Positions 8,372 through 17,183 of a DNA stretch of 64,000 nucleotides are shown one piece after another. Every line of letters begins with the position of its first letter. Within the stretch, counting starts at the first letter, position 1. The notes beneath the pieces were generated by a model. That model ran no database searches. It saw only the letters and a program-made list of their open reading frames with translations, and had not been told where the DNA came from. The DNA is from Corynebacterium cystitidis. GTDB lineage: Bacteria > Actinomycetota > Actinomycetes > Mycobacteriales > Mycobacteriaceae. The translations under genes and the position numbers were made by a program. The stretch spans positions 496,001 to 560,000 of the forward strand of contig NZ_LT906473.1 of assembly GCF_900187295.1 (NCBI RefSeq), read 5' to 3'.

Positions 8372-9751
8372 TTATGCGGTGATGCGGGCGAGGAAGGAAC
8401 GTTCGTCGGTAGGGGCCTCGCGCTTTTGCACGAAGTCCAGAACAAGGCCGATCACAAAAGCAACAACAACGGGTAGGACCCAGCCCAGTGACAGATCCTG
8501 CATCGGCGACCAGCCCACCAGCGGTGACAGAACATCCGCACCCCAGCCCAAAGAAATGATCACGGTGATGGCAGACCAGATGATCGCAACCCAGATTGGC
8601 AGGCGGTAGGCCCAGAAGAAGTAGGTGCGTGAGCGGAACAGAGGCTCAATCAGGGCGACGAAGATGAGGGTGATCGCTGGCGGGTACAAAAACGTAATCA
8701 CTGGTGCTGCGATCGCCATGACTTGGTCTAGACCCTGCGTGGCCATCGCGATGGAGGCAACAGTGAAAATGATCGCCCACGCCTTGTAGGACACGCCCGG
8801 GAAGATGGTGTTGAAAAATTCTGACGTGGAGGTGATCAGGCCCACCGCGGTGGTCATGCAGGCCAGCAGCACGATCAGCGCGAAGATGATCTGGCCGGGC
8901 TGGCCCATGGTTTGCAAGGCGGCGTCGGAAAGAAGAGGCGCGCCGTTGTCGAACTGGGCGCCGTTTTCGATGACCTGGCCGATCATGCCAAGGCCTAAGT
9001 AAATCGCGGCCAGCAGCAGGCCGGCACCGAGACCGGCCAGGATGGTGCCTTGAACCAGCGGTTTGCCCTCAGGGATCCCCTTGTAGCGCAGGGTGGAGAT
9101 CACCACGATGGAAAACGCCAGCGCTGCGATGGAGTCCATGGTCAGGTAGCCCTCGAGCAGGCCAGTAGCAAATGGTGCCTCCGCGTACTTCTCGGTTGGT
9201 GCGCCAGGCTCACCGTTCATGGTGGTCACAGCAAGGGTGATCAGGATGATCAGCAGCACCGCCAGCGCAGGGGTGAGGACTCGCCCGAGGGTATCGACGA
9301 TCTTGTTGGGGTTCCACGACAGGATCAGAGCGATGCCGAAAAACAGCGTGTTGAAGATGCCGGATGCCAGCAGCCCCGACCAGCCGGTCAGTGGCGTGAC
9401 GGCCGTTTCCATCGAGACCGCACCGGTTCGCGGGAGGGCGTAGAACGCGCCGATGGACAGGTAGGCCAAGATCGGGAAGAAGAAACCGAAGATGGCGCCT
9501 CCGCGGCGTGCGAGGTCGCGCACGTTGTTGCCCGATAGCGAAATCGCAATCACGGCGAGCACCGGCAGCAGCACGCCGGTGCCTAAAAAGCCGAGGATGG
9601 CGGGCAGGAAGCTGGTGCCTGATTCGACACCGATCATCGGCGGGAAGATCAGGTTGCCCGCGCCGAAGAACATGGAAAAGAGCATGAGGGCTGTGACTGC
9701 GATGGTCAAAAACCCGGACTTGTTCGCGGTGGTCGTTGTTGCTGTCGACAT
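8372..9751 (-). CDS. brnQ: Branched-chain amino acid:cation symporter
   Basis: LIVCS-family transporter of 459 residues importing isoleucine, leucine and valine with a cation. About twelve hydrophobic segments run through the protein. The N-terminal FSMFFGAGNLIFPP motif is diagnostic of BrnQ, and RTGAVSMET follows near residue 110. Start ATG at 9751 has a strong TGGAGGTG ribosome site; a further upstream start is possible in frame but lacks one. The 5' region carries a pair of 16-base direct repeats (9803-9840) that could bind a regulator. Neighbours are the oxidoreductase downstream and maltokinase upstream. Confidence 0.95.
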   Translation of the reverse strand: MSTATTTTANKSGFLTIAVTALMLFSMFFGAGNLIFPPMIGVESGTSFLPAILGFLGTGVLLPVLAVIAISLSGNNVRDLARRGGAIFGFFFPILAYLSIGAFYALPRTGAVSMETAVTPLTGWSGLLASGIFNTLFFGIALILSWNPNKIVDTLGRVLTPALAVLLIILITLAVTTMNGEPGAPTEKYAEAPFATGLLEGYLTMDSIAALAFSIVVISTLRYKGIPEGKPLVQGTILAGLGAGLLLAAIYLGLGMIGQVIENGAQFDNGAPLLSDAALQTMGQPGQIIFALIVLLACMTTAVGLITSTSEFFNTIFPGVSYKAWAIIFTVASIAMATQGLDQVMAIAAPVITFLYPPAITLIFVALIEPLFRSRTYFFWAYRLPIWVAIIWSAITVIISLGWGADVLSPLVGWSPMQDLSLGWVLPVVVAFVIGLVLDFVQKREAPTDERSFLARITA

Positions 9752-9802
9752 GCCGCACCTCCAGTCAATATCGTGTCGTGTGCAGAGAATAGTTGCACCT
9801 AA

Positions 9803-9840
9803 CACTAGTACTGGAGGTTCCTCTCACTAGAACTGGGGGT
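9803..9840. promoter_or_regulatory. Paired 16-bp direct repeats upstream of brnQ
   Basis: CACTAGTACTGGAGGT (9803-9818) and CACTAGAACTGGGGGT (9825-9840) match at 14 of 16 bases and are spaced 22 bp apart, two helical turns. They lie about 50-90 bases before the brnQ start. A regulator such as Lrp is possible but not shown. Confidence 0.35.
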
Positions 9841-9848
9841 GACCTAGA

Positions 9849-10991
9849 TTACCCCTGTAAAAGTTCTGTGATTGCGCGCATAGGGATGTGTACCCAGTCG
9901 GGGCGGTTATTTTCCTCATACACAACCTCATAGGCCGCTTTGTCCACCACATATGCGTTGAGCAGGGCCAGGCTGTCCGGGTGATAGCCTTCCAGAAGCT
10001 TATCGACGACCACCTGTTCCCACTGTGCGCCCTTGTCCGACATTGCTGCTGCGTAGCCGAAGGAACGCACCATGCCGGCCACGTCGCGGATGGGGTGGTC
10101 TGGTAGCACGCGTTGGGTCAGGGGCCGGGCGGGTTCGCCTTCGAAGTCGATGAGGTACCAGCGCTGCGGGGTGTGCAGCGTTTGACCTAAGTGGAGGTCT
10201 CCGTGGACGCGTTGCACGGTGGCAGTCTTATCTCCGGAGGCGTCGAGGTAGGTGCGCTGGATGTCGTGGTATAGCGCGTGAATGTCGTCGAGACGCTCAC
10301 GCAGCACCTGCGACTGGGCGGCTAGTTCGTCAGCATGGTTGTGCAGGGTGGCAAACAGGTCTGCCACCGCTACCTCGCGGGTGGGAAAGTCGGTGGCCAA
10401 GCGGTCGTGGACCACCCGGATCGCGCGGCCCAGGCCAAACGCCAGCTCGCCGGCTTCTGATTCCGACGGCGTTGCCTGCAGCAATTCGAACCCGTCACGC
10501 CCGTCGACAATGCGCTGCTGCATCATCGCCAAGGTCGCCCCGTCGCGGGTGAGCCAACCGCGTACTCCCGCCACATGCGGGCAGTCCCCGATCTGGCTGA
10601 GTAGCTCCACATCGGGGTTCAGTCCGTCTTCGAGCTTGCGGAAGACCTTGACCACCCAGTCTTCGCCATCATCGTCGGTCACGATGAGGTTGGTATTGGA
10701 CTGTTCAGCGCCCATGGGGGTTGCGTGCGTGCCGACGAGATCCCCGTGGAGCTCACCAAATTTTTCGCGGTGGTCCCACCATGCTTGCGCCCCCTGCTCG
10801 GTGGCCAGCGCGTCGCGGCCCAGGTGCTCGTCGACAAGCACCTGGTACGTGTCGGTCACCCCGCCGTGAGACACCTCGAGTAGTTGCCACTGGTAGGCCC
10901 CGGCGTCGGCACAGGCGGTGACAGTGACGTTGTCGATCGGCTCATTCTTCGCGCCGTAAAAACGTTCCTGGGAAATATCCATGCTGAACAC
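9849..10991 (-). CDS. mak: Maltokinase (Pep2-type)
   Basis: Predicted to phosphorylate maltose with ATP to maltose-1-phosphate, the donor for GlgE-type alpha-glucan synthesis. The 380-residue kinase-like protein has the phosphotransferase motif RVHGDLHLGQTL near residue 270 and the metal-binding DFEGEP about 20 residues later, both hallmarks of mycobacterial and corynebacterial maltokinases. It starts with GTG at 10991, right after the treS stop, with AAGG upstream; an ATG three codons on is an alternative. Coupling to treS makes the TreS-Pep2 functional pair explicit. Confidence 0.9.
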   Translation of the reverse strand: MFSMDISQERFYGAKNEPIDNVTVTACADAGAYQWQLLEVSHGGVTDTYQVLVDEHLGRDALATEQGAQAWWDHREKFGELHGDLVGTHATPMGAEQSNTNLIVTDDDGEDWVVKVFRKLEDGLNPDVELLSQIGDCPHVAGVRGWLTRDGATLAMMQQRIVDGRDGFELLQATPSESEAGELAFGLGRAIRVVHDRLATDFPTREVAVADLFATLHNHADELAAQSQVLRERLDDIHALYHDIQRTYLDASGDKTATVQRVHGDLHLGQTLHTPQRWYLIDFEGEPARPLTQRVLPDHPIRDVAGMVRSFGYAAAMSDKGAQWEQVVVDKLLEGYHPDSLALLNAYVVDKAAYEVVYEENNRPDWVHIPMRAITELLQG

Positions 10992-12749
10992 CTAGCTGCC
11001 TTGCGAAATGTCGAACCAGAAGAAACCGTGCGGGCCGAGCGTGACCAGCCACGGCAGCTCGCCGATCGTCGGGAAGTGCTCGCCGCCGCTCAACTCGCGC
11101 GGGGTCACACCGTTGAATTCGCCCAGATGCATCTCCACGGCCTGTGGGCGCGAGGTCATATTGTTCACACACAGGATTGATTCACCGTCATACTCGCGGA
11201 TAAACGCTAAAACGCCCGCGTTGTCGTGGTGCACAAAGCGCAAGTCGCCGCGGCCGAACGCCTTATACTGCTTACGGATGTGCACCTGCTGGCGCACCCA
11301 GTGCAAAAGCGAATTATCCCGCGACATCTGCGCTTCTACGTTAGCGGTTTGGAAACCGTACTGGTCGTTGCGGATCGCCGGCAGGTAGAGGCGCTCCGGC
11401 TCCACGCGGGAGAAACCACCGTTGCGGTCATTGGACCACTGCATCGGGGTGCGCACACCGTCGCGGTCCGGCAGCCAAATATTGTCACCCATGCCGATCT
11501 CATCGCCGTAATACAAAAATGGGGAACCGGGTAGCGACAGCAAAATCGCGTGCGCCAACTCGATGCGCCCGCGGTGGCCGCCCAGCAGCGGGGCAAGGCG
11601 GCGGCGGATGCCCACGTTGGCCTTCATGCGGGGCTCTTTGGCGAAGTTTTCATACATGTAGTCGCGCTCATCATCGGTGACCATCTCGAGGGTGAGTTCG
11701 TCGTGGTTGCGCAGGAACATGCCCCACTGCGCCGAGTCAGGGATCGCAGGGGTTTCGTTCAAAATATCAATGATTGGCTGCGCCGACTCCTGGTGGATGC
11801 CCATGAAAATACGTGGCATGACGGGGAAGTGGAACGCCATATGGCATTCGTCGCCACCGGCTTCAGGCGCGCCGAAGTAGGCCACGACCTCTTCCGGCAT
11901 CTGGTTGGCCTCGGCCAGCAGGAAACGGCCGGGGTATTCTTCGTCGAACATGCGGCGAACACGTTTAATAAACTCGTGGGTTTCCGGAAGATTTTCACCG
12001 TTGGTGCCATCGCGTTCAAACAGGTAGGGGATAGCATCCAACCGGATGCCGTCCATGCCAAGGTCCAGCCAGAACCGGATCACATCGAGAACTGCGTCTT
12101 GGACCTCAGGGTTGTCGTAGTTCAGATCCGGCTGGTGGGAAAAGAAGCGGTGCCAGAAGTACTGTTTACGCACCGGGTCATAGGTCCAGTTGGAGTCTTC
12201 GGTATCGACGAAAATGATGCGCGCTTCCGAATATTTTTCGTCGGTATCACTCCACACGTAGTAGTCGCCGTAGGGGCCTTTCGGGTCGCGGCGTGATTCC
12301 TGGAACCAGGGGTGCTGGTCGGAGGTGTGGTTGATGGGGAAGTCGGTGATGATGCGGATGCCGCGGCGGTGTGCCTGGTCGACCAGTTCCACAAAGTCTT
12401 CCACTGTGCCGAATTCGGGCAGGACTTTGCGGAAGTCACGGATGTCATAGCCGCCGTCGCGCAGTGGCGAGTCGTAGAACGGTGGCAGCCAGATCGCATC
12501 GATGCCTAACCATTGGATATAGTCGAGCTTTTCCATCACGCCCTTGAGCGTGCCACCGCCGGTGTTGTCGGGGTCGTAGAAGGCGCGCACGAGCACTTCG
12601 TAGAAGACGGCATCTTTGTACCATTCGGGGTCGGGCCGTTGCCAGGGTTCGTTGCCGGGCGCGGGTGCTGGGGTGTCGTAGTCTCCGGCGTCGGGCTCGA
12701 CGAGGCGACCTTCGTGGTCAGTATCCGATTGGTAAATGGTTTCTTCCAT
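10992..12749 (-). CDS. treS: Trehalose synthase (maltose alpha-D-glucosyltransferase)
   Basis: GH13 enzyme, 585 residues, interconverting trehalose and maltose. Visible catalytic motifs are DFPINHTSDQH, the nucleophile in DGIRLDAIPYL, the acid/base in LLAEANQMPE and the third carboxylate in FLRNHDELT. The length matches the single-domain TreS family without a fused maltokinase; the kinase is instead the next gene. I take ATG 12749, which lies 10 bases after the aecD stop; a GTG inside aecD would add 12 residues. With mak it channels trehalose to maltose-1-phosphate. Confidence 0.95.
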   Translation of the reverse strand: MEETIYQSDTDHEGRLVEPDAGDYDTPAPAPGNEPWQRPDPEWYKDAVFYEVLVRAFYDPDNTGGGTLKGVMEKLDYIQWLGIDAIWLPPFYDSPLRDGGYDIRDFRKVLPEFGTVEDFVELVDQAHRRGIRIITDFPINHTSDQHPWFQESRRDPKGPYGDYYVWSDTDEKYSEARIIFVDTEDSNWTYDPVRKQYFWHRFFSHQPDLNYDNPEVQDAVLDVIRFWLDLGMDGIRLDAIPYLFERDGTNGENLPETHEFIKRVRRMFDEEYPGRFLLAEANQMPEEVVAYFGAPEAGGDECHMAFHFPVMPRIFMGIHQESAQPIIDILNETPAIPDSAQWGMFLRNHDELTLEMVTDDERDYMYENFAKEPRMKANVGIRRRLAPLLGGHRGRIELAHAILLSLPGSPFLYYGDEIGMGDNIWLPDRDGVRTPMQWSNDRNGGFSRVEPERLYLPAIRNDQYGFQTANVEAQMSRDNSLLHWVRQQVHIRKQYKAFGRGDLRFVHHDNAGVLAFIREYDGESILCVNNMTSRPQAVEMHLGEFNGVTPRELSGGEHFPTIGELPWLVTLGPHGFFWFDISQGS

Positions 12750-12759
12750 GCGTACCAGG

Positions 12760-13914
12760 TTAGGCAATACGCGCGATGGCTGCACCTATTCGGTCGATTG
12801 CTTCGTTTAAAATTTCCGGACTTGTTGCAAAATTGAGACGTGCCTTGTGCTCTCCGCCTGGGCCAAAGCTGGTGCCCTCGTTCAAGGCCACCTTCGCGTG
12901 CCTGCGAAGCCATCCCGCCGGCTGTTTTTCCTCCGCCAGTGCCGTGGCGGAGAAATCAAGCAACATCAGGTACGTTGCAGCAGGTTCGGTGAATTGGATC
13001 CCGGGTACAGCTTGAGGCAGCTTTTCGACGATCAACTGGCGGTTCTGCCGCAATTGGTCCAGCTGCTGTTCCAAGGCTTCTGTGCCGTGGCGGTAGCAGG
13101 CTTCTGCCGCATACACGCCGAGGGTGCCGGTGCCGTCTTTGGCCACGCCTGTCAAGCTGTTCCAGGTGTCTACGTCAGCGTCGTTGGAAAAGATGATCTG
13201 GGCGCATTTGAGCCCGGCAATATTCCACGCCTTGGAGGTGGCAGTCACAGTGACACACACGTTGGCTGCGGTTTCTGAGATTCCAGCGGCGCAGACGTGC
13301 TGGCCATCAAGCACAATGGGGGCGTGGATTTCGTCGACAAGCACGCGGGCGTTGTAGCGGGCGGCCAACTCAGTCAACTCTTTGAGTTCGGGTTCACCGT
13401 AGGTGAACCCCCACGGGTTGTTGGGGGCGGCCAGCAGGATGGAGCCAGCACCAGCTGTGAAGGCGGCCTCGATCTCGTCGAGGTTGAGGCCGGTTGCGCT
13501 GGCGCTGACATCAATCCGCTTACGTCCCGCAGTTTCCGGCAACTCGAGAAACGGCGGGTAGGCGGGCACCGGCACGATCACTGGGCTGTCTGGGCGCGTG
13601 AAGTACTGGATGCCCAGCAGCATGCCGCGCACCACGTCGGCGCAGGTAAAAATCCGGGCGGGGTCGGGCCGCCACCCATAGCGGGTGTTGTAGAACTGCG
13701 CTACGGCCTCCGGAAGCTGCGAGTGCGCCGGGGTGTAGCCGAAGGTCTCATTGTCCACGCACTTCTGGATCGCCTCTAACACCGGGGCGGCGGTGGGGAA
13801 GTCGCTTTCGGCGATAAACAGTGGCAGCACGTCGGACGCAGGATCGGCGCTGGCATACTGGGTCCATTTGCGGGTGCCGCGGGCTTTCAAGGTCTCAAGG
13901 CTGGGAAACTGCAT
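12760..13914 (-). CDS. aecD: PLP-dependent C-S lyase (cystathionine beta-lyase, PatB/MalY type)
   Basis: Class I/II fold PLP enzyme of 384 residues. It closely follows the known C. glutamicum AecD pattern: [17 protein letters not shown] at the N terminus, [37 protein letters not shown] with the PLP-binding Asp, and the Schiff-base lysine in TATSKAWN. It should cleave cystathionine to homocysteine, pyruvate and ammonia, and S-aminoethylcysteine. A TACGCT -10-like box seven bases before the ATG and no ribosome site suggest a leaderless transcript. It is followed by treS in the same direction. Confidence 0.9.
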   Translation of the reverse strand: MQFPSLETLKARGTRKWTQYASADPASDVLPLFIAESDFPTAAPVLEAIQKCVDNETFGYTPAHSQLPEAVAQFYNTRYGWRPDPARIFTCADVVRGMLLGIQYFTRPDSPVIVPVPAYPPFLELPETAGRKRIDVSASATGLNLDEIEAAFTAGAGSILLAAPNNPWGFTYGEPELKELTELAARYNARVLVDEIHAPIVLDGQHVCAAGISETAANVCVTVTATSKAWNIAGLKCAQIIFSNDADVDTWNSLTGVAKDGTGTLGVYAAEACYRHGTEALEQQLDQLRQNRQLIVEKLPQAVPGIQFTEPAATYLMLLDFSATALAEEKQPAGWLRRHAKVALNEGTSFGPGGEHKARLNFATSPEILNEAIDRIGAAIARIA

Positions 13915-13947
13915 GGCAAATAGCGTAGTCCGCGTGCGCGAGCGAAG

Positions 13948-14790
13948 CTAGGCCTCGGCGCCCTCAGCGTCGTCGGTAACAAAGCCGAACTTCTTCAATC
14001 GGGCGCGGTCGGCCTCCGAGGTGGACGCAGTCAGCGCCAACAACTCCGAATAGATACCGCCCGAGCCCGCCAACTGATCCGGAGAACCAATCTCATCGAT
14101 GCGGCCGCCATCAAGGGTGATGATGGTGTCCACATCGGCGATCGTCGACAAGCGGTGCGCAATGATCAACGTCGTGCGATCACGCATCAACTCATCCAAT
14201 CCGGCCTGGACCTGGCGCTCCGACTTATTATCAAGCGCCGAGGTGGCCTCGTCGAGAAGCAGCAACGGAGCGTCCTTCAGCATTGCACGTGCCACCGCCA
14301 CACGCTGCTTCTGCCCGCCGGACAAGCGCAGGCCACGCTCGCCGATAATCGTGTCATAACCGTCGGCGAACCCCATGATGAAGTCATGCGCATTGGCCCG
14401 GCGCGCGACCTGTTCAATCTCCGCATCGGTGGCATCCGGCTTACCGTAGGCGATGTTTTCACGGATCGAGCCAGAAAACAGGTTCGGCTCCTGGAACACC
14501 ACGCCGACTGATGCACGCAGCTGCTCACTCGTGAGCGTATCGACGCCGCGCCCGCACACCATAAGCCCGCCTGAATCGATGGGGTAGAGGCCTAAAAGCA
14601 AGTTGATAATCGTCGACTTGCCACCACCTGACTCGCCCACCAGGGCCACACGCTCACCCTCATGCGCGGTAAAAGAAATGCCCTGCAGCACCATCTCATC
14701 GTCGTCGTAGCCGAAGGAAACGTCGTCGAAACGCACCACTGGCGACGCAGGTGGCAGCGGGGCAGGGGGCTCGTCGGAAAGCTCCGGCAC
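13948..14790 (-). CDS. ABC exporter, ATPase half (separated by an amber codon)
   Basis: Nucleotide-binding domain of an ABC exporter, 280 residues from the first usable GTG. Walker A is GESGGGKST, the Q-loop VVFQEPNLF, the signature LSGGQKQRVAVARAML, Walker B LLLLDEATSALD, and the H-loop IIAHRLSTI; all look intact. It is in the same reading frame as the membrane half upstream, from which it is parted only by the TAG at 14821-14823. No good ribosome site precedes the GTG, so independent translation is doubtful. The whole frame 15813-13948 would give a normal 621-residue half transporter. Either this is a recently broken gene or the stop is read through. Substrate unknown. Confidence 0.75.
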   Translation of the reverse strand: MPELSDEPPAPLPPASPVVRFDDVSFGYDDDEMVLQGISFTAHEGERVALVGESGGGKSTIINLLLGLYPIDSGGLMVCGRGVDTLTSEQLRASVGVVFQEPNLFSGSIRENIAYGKPDATDAEIEQVARRANAHDFIMGFADGYDTIIGERGLRLSGGQKQRVAVARAMLKDAPLLLLDEATSALDNKSERQVQAGLDELMRDRTTLIIAHRLSTIADVDTIITLDGGRIDEIGSPDQLAGSGGIYSELLALTASTSEADRARLKKFGFVTDDAEGAEA

Positions 14791-14820
14791 CCCCGACGCT
14801 TCTGTCGCGGCGACGAGCTG

Positions 14821-15813
14821 CTAATTCGCGGTGGGCTCGACGCGCTCGTCCAGCACCGCGAAATAATCCTTCGAGCCGGCGATCGCACGTTGTGCTGTAT
14901 CCACGATCCAGCTCATCATAAACACCGGCTGCTTCGCCATGTTCGTCAGCGTGATCAGCATGACCATGTCACCAAGGCTGAAGGTACCGTGCAGGGTTTG
15001 CAGAAATAGCATGAGGTAAATCACCAGGAAAATCACGTTCATCGCCGCGCCACGGGCAGTATCCATCCAATGCCACCAGCTGGACTGCGGGCGAGTGATC
15101 TCGACAGTACGGCCGTAGCGGGTGCCAAAGCCGTTGAGCTCGCGGATTTCTGCCACGAATGACTTGGTCACCTTTACCTGGCCGATCACCTCCGAAAACC
15201 GGCCGTTCGCCGCGTCAATCTCAGCGTTTTTCTCGTCTTCCATGCGCTGCCAACGCTTCGAGGTCAGCGCCGTTAGGTACATATAAATAGGGAAAAGCGA
15301 AGCCAGCAGCACAGTCAGTGGCCAATAGTAGAACGTGGTGATCGCCAACACCGCGATTACCTGCAACATCATCGGCAGAAACGAGTTCGATGCCGACTGG
15401 ATAAATTGCGTCATGCCCGCGATCGAACGATCCAGCCGCGCAATCACCGTGCCCGTGATCTGCCCATCAAAATAACGCTGCGGAAGTGCAAGAAGCTTAG
15501 CGAAGTAGCGCGTTGACAAGATCTGGCGCAGACGCATCGACATCACATCGCCGAAATAGCCGCCAATATTCGTCGCCACAGTGGAAGCAAGATCAGCCAC
15601 AAACAGGCCGATCGACAGCCACACAATCGTGCGCGTCACCGCTTGTGCGGTGGTGTGGCCAGACACCGCTGCCACAATTGTGTCGGTGGCCTCACGCAGG
15701 ATAAACGGACTGACAAGTGTCAGCGCCGCCTGAACGGCCGCGAAGACAATGATGGCTGCGTACAACGGCCACAAGGCGGACGCACTACGAAGGACACGGG
15801 TAAGAGATTGCAT
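14821..15813 (-). CDS. ABC exporter, membrane half (truncated by in-frame TAG)
   Basis: Six-helix ABC type I exporter membrane domain, 330 residues. Hydrophobic segments start with LWPLYAAIIVFAAV and include IAVLAITTFYYWPLTVLLAS; coupling-helix signatures such as YFAKLLALPQRYFD and GRFSEVIGQVKVTKSF match half transporters. The frame stops at TAG (14821-14823) just where the linker to the ATPase domain should continue; the codons after it read QLVAATEASG in the same frame. A single base change restores a fused protein. No neighbouring gene indicates a substrate. Confidence 0.75.
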   Translation of the reverse strand: MQSLTRVLRSASALWPLYAAIIVFAAVQAALTLVSPFILREATDTIVAAVSGHTTAQAVTRTIVWLSIGLFVADLASTVATNIGGYFGDVMSMRLRQILSTRYFAKLLALPQRYFDGQITGTVIARLDRSIAGMTQFIQSASNSFLPMMLQVIAVLAITTFYYWPLTVLLASLFPIYMYLTALTSKRWQRMEDEKNAEIDAANGRFSEVIGQVKVTKSFVAEIRELNGFGTRYGRTVEITRPQSSWWHWMDTARGAAMNVIFLVIYLMLFLQTLHGTFSLGDMVMLITLTNMAKQPVFMMSWIVDTAQRAIAGSKDYFAVLDERVEPTAN

Positions 15814-15967
15814 AGAATGTTGATGCTATCAACAAAGGTTGTGTGGTGCCACAGTGCAGCGTCGCCACGCGCCGGGTTCGCAGTGCGTGCCGAAGACCAG
15901 CTAAAGTGGTGCGAAGACAACGCGAAACCCCGCGAACCCCGTGAACCCCGCGAACCGAAAGGCCCTC

Positions 15968-16552
15968 ATGTCTTCGAAACTTTCCCGCACCGTCACAGTA
16001 CTGGCCGCGCTCAGCCTTGCTGCGGGCACTGTCGCATGCTCTGGCGACGGCGCAGACGACACTGGCAACGGCGCGGCGGGCAACGGGGATGACACGATCA
16101 CCCCCACCACAGGCGTGGCCACCCCCACCGAGTCCATCGAACCGGATTTTGAAACCCGTGAGGTAGCCCCAATTGTCAGTGAAAAAACTGATGGCACAGG
16201 CGTTGACGATCCTGGTATGAAGGTCACCTACCACTGGCAGGGTACATCGTATGCCCCGAACGGTGGCACGGTAGCGACCGTGGCGGTGAAAAACAACGAT
16301 ACGGTTCCCATGCCACCGGAGGTGCTCGGACAACCAACACTGAAATACTCGCCGGGGGCGTCCTCTAATGACGTGACTGTGGACTCAAAGTCAGCGGAGG
16401 AAGCGGGTATTGACAAGGTTGGCCTCGACCTCCCGCTCGGCGCGGGTGCCACGACCAACGTGCACTACGCGTTCGACGTATCATCCGGCAACCTGTGGGA
16501 TGCCGAGTTCACCATCGGTAACGTCACCTTCTCCGGCAACCTGAACAATTAA
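15968..16552 (+). CDS. Secreted lipoprotein of unknown function
   Basis: Lipoprotein of 194 residues, not recognised. The signal peptide MSSKLSRTVTVLAAL ends in a lipobox AAGTVAC; a Gly/Asp/Thr-rich linker follows, then a domain that looks beta-rich (VTYHWQGTSYAPNGGTVATV, a form like the immunoglobulin-type DUF4352 group). The ATG follows GAAAGG; an upstream GTG is in frame but lacks a signal. The leader contains imperfect repeats of CGCGAACCC. It lies 34 bases before idi on the same strand and may be cotranscribed. Confidence 0.65.
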   Translation: MSSKLSRTVTVLAALSLAAGTVACSGDGADDTGNGAAGNGDDTITPTTGVATPTESIEPDFETREVAPIVSEKTDGTGVDDPGMKVTYHWQGTSYAPNGGTVATVAVKNNDTVPMPPEVLGQPTLKYSPGASSNDVTVDSKSAEEAGIDKVGLDLPLGAGATTNVHYAFDVSSGNLWDAEFTIGNVTFSGNLNN

Positions 16553-16586
16553 CAAAATCAGTAGTGGAAAGCTAAAGGAACCTTCT

Positions 16587-17135
16587 GTGTCTGAACGTGT
16601 AGTACTTCTCGACGACAACGGCGCCGCCATCGGCGAAGCCGACAAAGCGGAGGTGCACACCACCGATACGGCCCTGCACCTCGCATTTTCTGCGTGGGTA
16701 TTCGACGCAGACGGGGACCTGCTTATCACCCGCCGCTCCCTAGCCAAGCAAACCTTTGCCGGTGTGTGGACTAATAGCTTCTGCGGCCACCCAGCACCGG
16801 GTGAGGAGATTACGGCCGCGGTGCGTCGTCGCGGGCGCGAAGAAGCCGGGATCGCAGCAGACTATATCGGCGAGATCCGTGAGGTAATTCCGGACTACCG
16901 TTATCGCGCCACTGATGTCAACGGCATTGTAGAAAATGAGATTTGCCCCGTGTATGTGGTCCGTCTGCACGACGGTGCGCTGATCGGCCCGGAACCCAGT
17001 GAGATCGACGCATACGTCTGGGCCGATCCGCGCAAGGTATTAGCCAGCGTGGAAACCACACCGTGGGTATTTTCGGACTGGATGGTCGGAGAACTATTCG
17101 ACCCGCGGCTGCGCTCCGTCCTCGCGGGCCGGTGA
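16587..17135 (+). CDS. idi: Isopentenyl-diphosphate delta-isomerase, type 1
   Basis: Converts IPP to DMAPP for polyprenyl and menaquinone synthesis. The 182-residue Nudix-fold protein has the catalytic cysteine in TNSFCGHP, the metal-binding His residues in ALHLAF, the Nudix-like RRRGREEAGI and the catalytic glutamate in VENEICPVY. The length is as usual for bacterial Idi. GTG start with AAAGGAA. The stop codon lies inside the first of two hairpin-forming repeats. Confidence 0.95.
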   Translation: MSERVVLLDDNGAAIGEADKAEVHTTDTALHLAFSAWVFDADGDLLITRRSLAKQTFAGVWTNSFCGHPAPGEEITAAVRRRGREEAGIAADYIGEIREVIPDYRYRATDVNGIVENEICPVYVVRLHDGALIGPEPSEIDAYVWADPRKVLASVETTPWVFSDWMVGELFDPRLRSVLAGR

Positions 17136-17183
17136 GCGTCAGCTCACTCACCCTCCCCTCCGGTGAGCGCCAGCTCACTCACC
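17131..17183. terminator. Twin hairpin repeat at convergent gene ends
   Basis: Two 22-base copies of GGTGAGCGTCAGCTCACTCA-type sequence (17131-17152 and 17162-17183, one base different). Each folds as GTGAGC/GCTCAC. They contain the idi stop codon and the stop of the opposing gene, so they probably end both transcripts. Confidence 0.6.
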
